From assembly GCA_051650305.1 (NCBI GenBank), contig JBOFIT010000130.1, forward strand, positions 1 through 44,787: a stretch of 44,787 nucleotides of DNA. Direction: 5' to 3'. This DNA comes from JBOFDK01 sp051650305. Its GTDB lineage: Bacteria > Bacillota > Clostridia > Lachnospirales > Cellulosilyticaceae. Made by a program: the position numbers and the translations under genes. How positions within the stretch are numbered: the first letter of the stretch is position 1; each line of letters starts with the position of its first letter. Below the pieces are notes generated by a model. The model was given only the letters and a program-made list of their open reading frames with translations, did no database searches and was not told where the DNA came from. Shown one piece after another: positions 31,786 through 38,616 of the stretch.

Positions 31786-34014
31786 ATGTTTGAACAATGG
31801 AATGGATTCGTACCAGGTAACTGGACAAAAGAAGTAAATGTACGTGACTTTATCCAACAAAACTACACACCTTATGAAGGTGATGATACTTTCTTAGCTG
31901 GTGCTACTGAAAGAACAACTAAACTATGGGATAATGCAATGACTCTTATGAAAAAAGAGTTAGAAAAAGGCGTTTTAGATGCTGAAACAAAAATCCCATC
32001 ATCTATTACATCTCATGGCCCAGGTTACCTTGATAAAGATGCTGAGCAAATCGTTGGTTTCCAATCAGATGCACCTTTAAAAAGAAACATCATGCCATAC
32101 GGTGGTGCACGTACAGTTCAAAATGCACTTGAATCATACGGTTATGAATTAGATAAACAAACAGCAGAAATCTTCTCAAAATATCGTAAAACACACAATG
32201 ATGGTGTATTCGCAGCTTACACAACAGCTATGAGAAAAGCTAGAAAATCTGGTGTTATCACAGGTCTTCCAGATGCTTATGGCCGTGGTCGTATCATCGG
32301 TGACTACCGTCGTGTTGCTTTATACGGTATCGATAAATTAATCCAAGATAAAGATGCTCAAAAATTATCTCTTGAAGTTCCAAGCATCACAGAAGAAATC
32401 ATCAGACTTCGTGAAGAAATCACAGAGCAAATTGGTTCATTAAAAGAACTTAAAGCTATGGCTGCTTCTTACGGTTTCGATATTTCTAAGCCAGCTCAAA
32501 CAGCTAAAGAAGCTATCCAATGGACATACTTCGGTTACTTAGCTGCTATCAAAGAGCAAGATGGTGCTGCGATGTCACTTGGTCGTGTATCTACATTCCT
32601 TGATATCTACATCGAAAGAGATATTAAAGCTGGTACATTAACAGAAGCTGAAGCTCAAGAATACATGGATCACTTCGTAATGAAATTACGTATGGTACGT
32701 TTCCTTCGTACACCAGCATACAACGAATTATTCTCAGGAGACCCAACATGGGTAACAGAGTCTATCGGTGGTATGGGCGTAGACGGTCGTACACTTGTAA
32801 CAAAGAACAGCTTCCGTGTACTTCACACATTATCTAACTTAGGTCCAGCTCCAGAGCCAAACTTAACAGTACTTTGGTCAACACATTTACCTGAAGGCTT
32901 CAAAAACTTCTGTGCTAAAATGTCTATCCAAACAAGCTCAATCCAATACGAAAACGATGATCTTATGAGATCATATTGGGGAGATGACTACGGTATCGCA
33001 TGTTGTGTATCTGCAATGAGAATTGGTAAGCAAATGCAATTCTTCGGTGCTCGTGCAAACCTTGCTAAAGCACTTGTATACGCAATCAACGGTGGTAAAG
33101 ATGAGAAATCTGGAGATCAAATTGCTCCACAATTCGCACCTGTTACTAGCGAATACCTTGACTTCGATGAAGTTTGGTCAAAATTCGATCAAATCATGGA
33201 TTGGTTATCAGAGCTTTACGTAAATACATTAAATATCATCCACTACATGCATGACAAATACTGCTACGAAAAAGTAGAGATGGCTCTTCATGATAAAGAG
33301 ATCCTTCGTACATTCGCAACAGGTATCGCTGGTCTTTCAGTAGTAGCTGACTCTTTATCAGCAATCAAATATGCTAAAGTTAAAACTATCAGAAATGAAG
33401 AAGGTCTTGTAGTTGACTACGAAATCGAAGGCGACTACCCAGCATACGGAAACAACGATGACAGAGCTGATGATCTTGCTGTTAAAGTTACAGAAACATT
33501 CATGAACAAAATTAGACAACACAGAACTTACAGAAATGCTTACCCAACTATGTCTATCTTAACAATCACATCAAACGTAGTATACGGTAAGAAAACAGGT
33601 AACACACCTGATGGACGTAAAGCTGGTGAGCCATTCGCTCCAGGTGCTAACCCAATGCACGGACGCGATACAAAAGGTGCTATCGCTTCTCTTGCATCAG
33701 TTGCTAAACTTCCATACCAACATGCAGAAGATGGTATCTCTTACACATTCTCTATCATCCCAGGCGCTCTTGGTAAGTCAGGTGAAGAAAGAGTTCACAA
33801 CCTTGTTGGTATGATGGACGGTTACTTCACACAAGGTGGTCACCATGTAAACATCAACGTATTCGATCGCGAAACATTACTTGATGCTATGGATCACCCA
33901 GAGAAATATCCACAGCTTACAATCCGTGTATCTGGATACGCTGTAAACTTCATTCGTCTTACACGTGAACAACAATTAGACGTAATCAATAGAACATTCC
34001 ACGAGAAATTCTAA
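31786..34014 (+). CDS. pflB: Formate acetyltransferase (pyruvate formate-lyase), 742 aa
   Basis: Anaerobic glycyl radical enzyme converting pyruvate and CoA to acetyl-CoA and formate. The adjacent catalytic cysteines are in GIACCVSAMRIGKQMQFFGARAN. The glycyl-radical site RVSGYAV lies near the C-terminus, and the substrate-binding region includes GLPDAYGRGRIIGDYRR. The ATG at 31786 follows AAGGAG by nine bases. Codon choice is strongly biased (ACA, CGT, TTC, AAC), unlike the neighbours, as expected for one of the most abundant fermentation enzymes. pflA follows after a hairpin. Confidence 0.98.
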   Translation: MFEQWNGFVPGNWTKEVNVRDFIQQNYTPYEGDDTFLAGATERTTKLWDNAMTLMKKELEKGVLDAETKIPSSITSHGPGYLDKDAEQIVGFQSDAPLKRNIMPYGGARTVQNALESYGYELDKQTAEIFSKYRKTHNDGVFAAYTTAMRKARKSGVITGLPDAYGRGRIIGDYRRVALYGIDKLIQDKDAQKLSLEVPSITEEIIRLREEITEQIGSLKELKAMAASYGFDISKPAQTAKEAIQWTYFGYLAAIKEQDGAAMSLGRVSTFLDIYIERDIKAGTLTEAEAQEYMDHFVMKLRMVRFLRTPAYNELFSGDPTWVTESIGGMGVDGRTLVTKNSFRVLHTLSNLGPAPEPNLTVLWSTHLPEGFKNFCAKMSIQTSSIQYENDDLMRSYWGDDYGIACCVSAMRIGKQMQFFGARANLAKALVYAINGGKDEKSGDQIAPQFAPVTSEYLDFDEVWSKFDQIMDWLSELYVNTLNIIHYMHDKYCYEKVEMALHDKEILRTFATGIAGLSVVADSLSAIKYAKVKTIRNEEGLVVDYEIEGDYPAYGNNDDRADDLAVKVTETFMNKIRQHRTYRNAYPTMSILTITSNVVYGKKTGNTPDGRKAGEPFAPGANPMHGRDTKGAIASLASVAKLPYQHAEDGISYTFSIIPGALGKSGEERVHNLVGMMDGYFTQGGHHVNINVFDRETLLDAMDHPEKYPQLTIRVSGYAVNFIRLTREQQLDVINRTFHEKF

Positions 34015-34033
34015 TTAAACCATATTAAAAGAT

Positions 34034-34059
34034 AAGGTGGGGATGCACTTCCCCACTTT
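34034..34059 (+). repeat. Intercistronic stem-loop between pflB and pflA
   Basis: A ten-base stem (34034-34043 with 34050-34059, including GTGGGGA/TCCCCAC, one G-U) and a 6-base loop. Only three T follow, so it is a poor terminator; it more likely protects the pflB 3' end or lowers pflA expression. Confidence 0.7.
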
Positions 34060-34080
34060 ATAAAGACAGGAGGTTATGAC

Positions 34081-34809
34081 ATGAAAGGCAGAATTCACTC
34101 GATAGAAACTTGCGGAACTGTAGACGGCCCAGGTATTCGTTTTATTTTATTTACTCAAGGCTGCCCTCTTAGATGTAAGTATTGTCACAATCCTGATACT
34201 TGGAAAATGCAAGATGGTAAAGAGATGGACACTGATTCCCTCATCAGTGAAATCGTACGTTATAAGCCATATATGCAATTTTCAGGAGGCGGTGTTACAG
34301 TTAGCGGTGGTGAACCTCTTCTCCAACCAGATTTTGTACGCGACTTATTGATGAAATGCAAGGATAATGGTATTCATACTTGTATTGACACCTCTGGTTT
34401 TATTGGTCTAGATAAGGCTGATCCTGTACTTGACTATACAGATTTAGTACTCTTAGACATAAAGTCATATAATCCTGACGTTTTTAAAGACTTAACAGGT
34501 GTTCCTTTAGATCCAACCTTAGCTTTCGCACATCATTTGAAAGAACGAGGCATTCCTGTTTGGATTCGCTACGTTTTAGTACCAAATCTAACAGATAACG
34601 AAAAGGACATCGAGGATTTAGCACAATTTTTATCTACACTTACAAATGTAGAACGTTTAGATATCCTTCCATTCCATAAAATGGGAGAGTTCAAGTGGGC
34701 ACAGCTCGGTTATGAGTATGCGCTACTTGATACAGAAGAACCCTCAAAAGACGAAGTTACTAAGGCAAAGAATATTTTCCTCAAATACAATTTGCCAGTA
34801 CACGCATAA
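34081..34809 (+). CDS. pflA: Pyruvate formate-lyase activating enzyme, 242 aa
   Basis: Radical SAM enzyme that creates the glycyl radical on PflB. The iron-sulfur cluster motif is CPLRCKYC (Cys28, Cys32, Cys35), preceded by ETCGTVDGPGIRFILF. SAM-binding VSGGEPLLQPDF and DIKSYNPD are typical of PflA. AGGAGG lies seven bases before the ATG. It is transcribed with pflB and ends at a strong terminator shared with merR. Confidence 0.97.
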   Translation: MKGRIHSIETCGTVDGPGIRFILFTQGCPLRCKYCHNPDTWKMQDGKEMDTDSLISEIVRYKPYMQFSGGGVTVSGGEPLLQPDFVRDLLMKCKDNGIHTCIDTSGFIGLDKADPVLDYTDLVLLDIKSYNPDVFKDLTGVPLDPTLAFAHHLKERGIPVWIRYVLVPNLTDNEKDIEDLAQFLSTLTNVERLDILPFHKMGEFKWAQLGYEYALLDTEEPSKDEVTKAKNIFLKYNLPVHA

Positions 34810-34824
34810 GCAAAAAAACACAAA

Positions 34825-34856
34825 AAAAGAGTATGTATCGCCCTACATACTCTTTT
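34825..34856. terminator. Bidirectional terminator between pflA and the merR-type gene
   Basis: AAAAGAGTATGTA (34825-34837) and TACATACTCTTTT (34844-34856) form a perfect 13-bp stem. An outer pair AAACAC/GTGTTT (34816-34821, 34860-34865) can extend it. The merR-type stop (34843-34845) is inside. Confidence 0.93.
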
Positions 34857-35499
34857 CTTGTGTTTCATTTTCTATTTCTTTTGTTCCGAACAACTTTTTC
34901 CAGATACTTGATTTAGGTTTTAACTGCTCGATCTCTGCTATTTCTCTTCTTAATTTTTGCATCTCACGCATAGTCTCATCAATTTTATTGTAGTACTCTT
35001 CGTCTTTCATATTTTGCATGACTTCCATCTCACGCATTTTCTTAGTAACGAGACAATTGACTTCTTCTGTCAATTCTTCTTTTAATTGCTCTTTTGTCTC
35101 ACCATTAAACTCTACAAGTGCTTGCTTAAACATATCTTTCATCATAAGCTGGAAATGCTGCACCTTTTCATTTGTCTGGTCTGTGATATCTAATTCCTTA
35201 GGCTTGTCCCCGTGCAATTGGACAACTTTCCCCCCCATACCTCCTAAGTTCATCAACGATTCAATACCACCTTCATCAAGTGTATGTACGATGTTTTTAA
35301 TTGCCTTAAGCTCTAACCCCTGCTCACGTAAATCTTTAATTTGGCGCAATACTTCTATGTCGTCCTCATCATAAATCCTATGTCCCTGTGTATTGCGATG
35401 AATCTCCAACTCTAACTCTTTCTCATAGTACCTTAATACATATGCTTCTATATCGAGTATTGTTGCTACTTCTTTTATAGAATAGACTTTATTTTTCAT
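34843..35499 (-). CDS. MerR family DNA-binding protein with coiled-coil tail, 218 aa
   Basis: The N-terminal 70 residues are a MerR helix-turn-helix (YSIKEVATILDIEAYVLRYYEKEL, then RIYDEDDIEVLRQIKDLREQGLELKAIKNIV). No cysteine or other effector-binding domain follows. Instead there is a Gly-rich linker near 80-90, a helical part, and a long predicted coiled coil around 165-195 (YYNKIDETMREMQKLRREIAEIEQL), ending in a basic patch KSSIWKKLFG. This shape is reminiscent of RacA-like or structural MerR proteins rather than metal sensors. It is divergent from the flavoprotein gene, whose promoter region it may control. Confidence 0.85.
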   Translation of the reverse strand: MKNKVYSIKEVATILDIEAYVLRYYEKELELEIHRNTQGHRIYDEDDIEVLRQIKDLREQGLELKAIKNIVHTLDEGGIESLMNLGGMGGKVVQLHGDKPKELDITDQTNEKVQHFQLMMKDMFKQALVEFNGETKEQLKEELTEEVNCLVTKKMREMEVMQNMKDEEYYNKIDETMREMQKLRREIAEIEQLKPKSSIWKKLFGTKEIENETQEKSM

Positions 35500-35534
35500 A
35501 GCCCTACCCCTGTCTTTTGTAATCTCTTTCTCAA

Positions 35535-35562
35535 ATTATACCATATTTTACCATATTTTCAA
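35535..35562 (-). promoter_or_regulatory. Sigma-A promoter of the merR-type gene
   Basis: Minus strand: -35 TTGAAA (35557-35562), 16-bp spacer, -10 TATAAT (35535-35540). A 10-base direct repeat ACCATATTTT (plus strand) fills the spacer region. Confidence 0.72.
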
Positions 35563-35567
35563 CCAAT

Positions 35568-35584
35568 TTCAGATTATATCTGAA
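35568..35584. promoter_or_regulatory. Perfect 7-3-7 palindrome in the merR/flavoprotein divergent gap
   Basis: TTCAGATTATATCTGAA is a perfect inverted repeat just behind the merR -35. Its position suggests a site for the MerR-type protein or another regulator; family unknown. Confidence 0.55.
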
Positions 35585-35630
35585 TATTTATTAATTGTTT
35601 CTAAATATTTCTTCATAACTTCTTTGTAGC

Positions 35631-35659
35631 TTGACTTTATACTGAGTTAAGAATATACT
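35631..35659 (+). promoter_or_regulatory. Sigma-A promoter of the flavoprotein gene
   Basis: -35 TTGACT (35631-35636), 17-bp spacer, -10 TATACT (35654-35659), a near-consensus promoter. Confidence 0.8.
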
Positions 35660-35707
35660 TTGAATATCAAAACAAATATTTTCTATACTTTGATTTTCAA
35701 AACAAAT
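35654..35707 (+). promoter_or_regulatory. Two FabT-like operator repeats at the transcription start
   Basis: Two 24-base direct repeats (35654-35677 and 35684-35707) differ at only two bases and are exactly 30 bases apart. Each contains a palindrome TTTGA-N3-TCAAA (35659-35671, 35689-35701), which matches the core of the FabT (MarR family) operator TTTGATTATCAAA. They begin at the -10 and run to the ribosome site. Confidence 0.7.
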
Positions 35708-35718
35708 GAGGTGACTAT

Positions 35719-36768
35719 ATGAATTTGAATACATTATGTATCGGGGATTTAAAACCTAAGTTTCCGATTATCCAAGGTGGTATGGGCATTGGCATATCAC
35801 TCCACTCCCTTGCTAGTGCAGTTGCAAATAGCGGTGGTATTGGCATTATATCCGGTGCTCAGATAGGCTTTAGAGAAAAGCACTTTATCAAAGATAATTT
35901 AGGTGCCAATCTAGATGCTCTTGAAAAGGAGATTACCTTAGCGCGTTCTAAGAGCCCTAACGGCATTATAGGCGTTAATTTAATGGTAGCCATGAAAAAC
36001 TACGCTGATTATGTCAAAAAGGCTGTAGCATGCAAAATAGACCTTATTATATCTGGTGCTGGCTTACCCCTAGACTTACCACTCTATACGAAAGGTTCTT
36101 CTACTAAGATTGTACCAATTGTTTCTTCTGCCAAAGCAGCATCTGTTATTTGCCGCATGTGGGATAAGAAAAATCAATGTGCACCTGATGCTATCGTTGT
36201 AGAAGGTCCTCTTGCTGGTGGACACCTAGGCTTCCATAATGATGAGATTGACAATGCACGTCCTCTTATGGAACTTGTAAAAGAAGTAAAAGAAGTAGCC
36301 CTTACTTACGCTGAGAAATACAACAAACATATTCCCGTCATTGCAGCTGGTGGTATCTATGATGCTTCTGATGTTGCTTTAGCACTTGAACAAGGTGCTG
36401 ATGGTGTTCAAATGGCTACACGCTTTGTTACTACACATGAATGTGATGCACCACTTGCCTTTAAAGAACGCTACATCACTTCTACTGAAGATACCATCGG
36501 TATCGTGAAAAGCCCTGTAGGTATGCCTGGTCGTGCCATACTCAACAACTTTATTACCAACTCTCCTGGCAATGATAAGTGCCTCTATAAATGCCTTCAT
36601 AAGTGTGGGGTTACTACCATCCCTTACTGTATATCTGAAGCACTCATTCAAGCTGCTAATGGTAATCTAGAGGATGCACTCCTCTTCTGCGGAAGCAATG
36701 CTTATAAAGCTACCAAACTCGAATCTGTTCAAGACATCTTCGATGAGATCGAACGCTACCCTAACTAA
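35719..36768 (+). CDS. Nitronate monooxygenase / FabK-like FMN enzyme, 349 aa
   Basis: FMN TIM-barrel protein of the 2-nitropropane dioxygenase/FabK family. Motifs: PIIQGGMGIGIS, GIIGVNLMVAM, VEGPLAGGHLGF (the family's A-GGH catalytic region), VIAAGGIYDASDVALALEQGADGVQMATRFV. Compared with FabK it has a different N-terminus and a cysteine-containing C-terminal insert (KCLYKCLHKCGVTTIPYCISEALIQAANGN). It may detoxify nitronates or act as an enoyl-ACP reductase-like enzyme. The FabT-like sites in its promoter argue for a tie to fatty acid or membrane lipid metabolism. GAGGTGA precedes the ATG. Confidence 0.87.
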   Translation: MNLNTLCIGDLKPKFPIIQGGMGIGISLHSLASAVANSGGIGIISGAQIGFREKHFIKDNLGANLDALEKEITLARSKSPNGIIGVNLMVAMKNYADYVKKAVACKIDLIISGAGLPLDLPLYTKGSSTKIVPIVSSAKAASVICRMWDKKNQCAPDAIVVEGPLAGGHLGFHNDEIDNARPLMELVKEVKEVALTYAEKYNKHIPVIAAGGIYDASDVALALEQGADGVQMATRFVTTHECDAPLAFKERYITSTEDTIGIVKSPVGMPGRAILNNFITNSPGNDKCLYKCLHKCGVTTIPYCISEALIQAANGNLEDALLFCGSNAYKATKLESVQDIFDEIERYPN

Positions 36769-36807
36769 AAAAGAGCATTTCCTAATTAATAGGAAATGCT
36801 CTTTTTT
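36767..36807. terminator. Bidirectional terminator, perfect 17-bp stem
   Basis: Arms 36767-36783 and 36791-36807 (A6GAGCATTTCCT and its complement) with a 7-base loop. It ends the flavoprotein gene, whose stop overlaps it, and dnaB from the other side. Confidence 0.95.
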
Positions 36808-36811
36808 AGTA

Positions 36812-38140
36812 TTATCTATCCATATTGGCAAACTTAGTGTATTGCCCTAGCCATACAAGTTCTACTGTTCCTGTAGGACCATTTCTTTGTTTTGCTATAA
36901 TAACTTCACCAATGTTCTTCTTATCTGTATCTGGGTTGTAATACTCATCACGATATAAGAACATAACAACGTCAGCATCCTGCTCGATGGCTCCAGATTC
37001 ACGTAAGTCTGATAGCATCGGTCTATGGTCTGCACGTGTCTCACAGGCACGTGAAAGCTGTGATAAGGCTATAACCGGTGCACTCATTTCCCTGGCAATA
37101 GCTTTTAAAGAACGAGAAATTTCTGAGATTTCTTGTTGTCTTGAATCTGTCTTACCATTACCACTCATAAGCTGCAAGTAGTCAATCATAATCAGATCTA
37201 GACCTTTTTCTAATTTCAACCTTCGACATTTTGCACGCATCTCCATAACAGAAATACCTGGTGTATCATCTATAAAAATATCTGCTGCTGCAATGGTTGG
37301 TATCGCCTTAGCGATGCGATCCCAGTCTTGAGGCTCTAAGTTACCTGTCCTTACTTTCTGTGCATCTACCATCGCCTCCGCACAAAGCATACGGTTAACT
37401 AGCTGGTCCTTTGACATCTCCAGACTAAATACAGCTACTTTTTTCTTATTCTTAATGGCTGCCGACTGAATAACGTTCAATGAGAAAGCTGTCTTTCCCA
37501 TAGATGGTCTCGCCGCTACCAGAATAAGGTCTGAAGGTTGCATCCCTGCCGTCTTATAATCAAGGTCAATAAATCCGGTTGGAACCCCTGTAACGGCCCC
37601 TTTATTAACCAACGCCTGCTCGATCTTATCAATCGATGTAACGATAATTTCATTGATATGTGAGAAGTCCTCTGTATGTCTATTTTGAATGATATCAAAC
37701 ACTTGTTTTTCAGCAAAACTCATAAGGTCTTCGATGGGTTCATCTCCCTCATAACTTTTCGCTGTGATATCTTGACTTGCTTTAATAAGTCTTCTAAGTA
37801 CAGCCTTATCCTCTACAATTTTAGCGTATTCTTTGATATGGGCTGACGTTGGTACAATGGTAGCTAACTCTGCCAAATAACCGATGCCGCCAACCTGCTC
37901 TAAAACACCTTTTTCAGACAGTCTATTTTGTATCGTTACTAAGTCTACAGGGCTATTACTTGTGAAAAGCTCCATAATAGCACTGTAAATCTCTTGATGG
38001 TCTGGCCTATAAAAGTCGTTAGGTCTTAATATCTCACTTGCTACGGTCATAGCTTCATGATCCATTATGATGGCACCTAGTACAGACTGTTCTGCCTCTA
38101 TATTATGGGGAGGAATCCTCATCATTTGCAATTCTTCCAT
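36812..38140 (-). CDS. dnaB: Replicative DNA helicase DnaB (DnaC in Bacillus), 442 aa
   Basis: Hexameric helicase of the replication fork. The N-terminal domain starts RIPPHNIEAEQSVLGAIIMD. The RecA-like core has Walker A ARPSMGKTAFSLN, Walker B LDLIMIDYLQLMSG, SRSLKAIAREMSAPVIALSQLSR and EQDADVVMFLYRDEYY. Length is normal and there is no intein. It is the last gene of yybS-gdpP-rplI-dnaB, the same order as in Bacillus near the origin. The ribosome site is weak. Confidence 0.98.
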   Translation of the reverse strand: MEELQMMRIPPHNIEAEQSVLGAIIMDHEAMTVASEILRPNDFYRPDHQEIYSAIMELFTSNSPVDLVTIQNRLSEKGVLEQVGGIGYLAELATIVPTSAHIKEYAKIVEDKAVLRRLIKASQDITAKSYEGDEPIEDLMSFAEKQVFDIIQNRHTEDFSHINEIIVTSIDKIEQALVNKGAVTGVPTGFIDLDYKTAGMQPSDLILVAARPSMGKTAFSLNVIQSAAIKNKKKVAVFSLEMSKDQLVNRMLCAEAMVDAQKVRTGNLEPQDWDRIAKAIPTIAAADIFIDDTPGISVMEMRAKCRRLKLEKGLDLIMIDYLQLMSGNGKTDSRQQEISEISRSLKAIAREMSAPVIALSQLSRACETRADHRPMLSDLRESGAIEQDADVVMFLYRDEYYNPDTDKKNIGEVIIAKQRNGPTGTVELVWLGQYTKFANMDR

Positions 38141-38165
38141 AGCTCTTTATCTCTCTTTCTTCTAA

Positions 38166-38615
38166 TTACTTACCTTCTACTGTACATACAGTTACTTCTG
38201 CAACTACTTTTGGATGTAACTTAACTTCTACTGTTCTCGTACCTATTGCTTTAATTGGTTGAGATAAGCTGATTTTCTTTTTATCGATTGTTACACCAAA
38301 GTTTGAATGTAAGCTATCTGCGATCTCTTTTGTCGTTACTGATCCAAATACACGACCACCTTCACCTACTTTGATACCAATGTTGATTTTTTTGTCATGG
38401 ATTGTTTCTTTGATAGCATTTGCTGCATCTAATTCTTGTTGTTTTCTTTTATCAGTTGCTTTTTCTTCTAATTTTCTTTGATTAAGATTAACTGCATTTG
38501 CCTCTACTGCTAAGCCTTTTGGAAGTAGTGCATTTCTTGCGTAACCATCTTTTACTTCTAAGATCTCACCTTTTTTTCCTACTTTTTTTACGTCTTGTGT
38601 TAAAATAACTTTCAT
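38166..38615 (-). CDS. rplI: Ribosomal protein bL9, 149 aa
   Basis: Large-subunit protein with the typical two-domain shape: N-terminal MKVILTQDVKKVGKKGEILEVKDGYARNALLPKGLAVEA, long central helix, and C-terminal domain with GRVFGSVTTKEIADSL. The ATG at 38615 is chosen since AGGAAGG is eight bases upstream; the GTG at 38624 overlaps gdpP and has no spacing. It begins one base after the gdpP stop, so translation is coupled. Confidence 0.97.
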   Translation of the reverse strand: MKVILTQDVKKVGKKGEILEVKDGYARNALLPKGLAVEANAVNLNQRKLEEKATDKRKQQELDAANAIKETIHDKKINIGIKVGEGGRVFGSVTTKEIADSLHSNFGVTIDKKKISLSQPIKAIGTRTVEVKLHPKVVAEVTVCTVEGK

Positions 38616-38616
38616 T

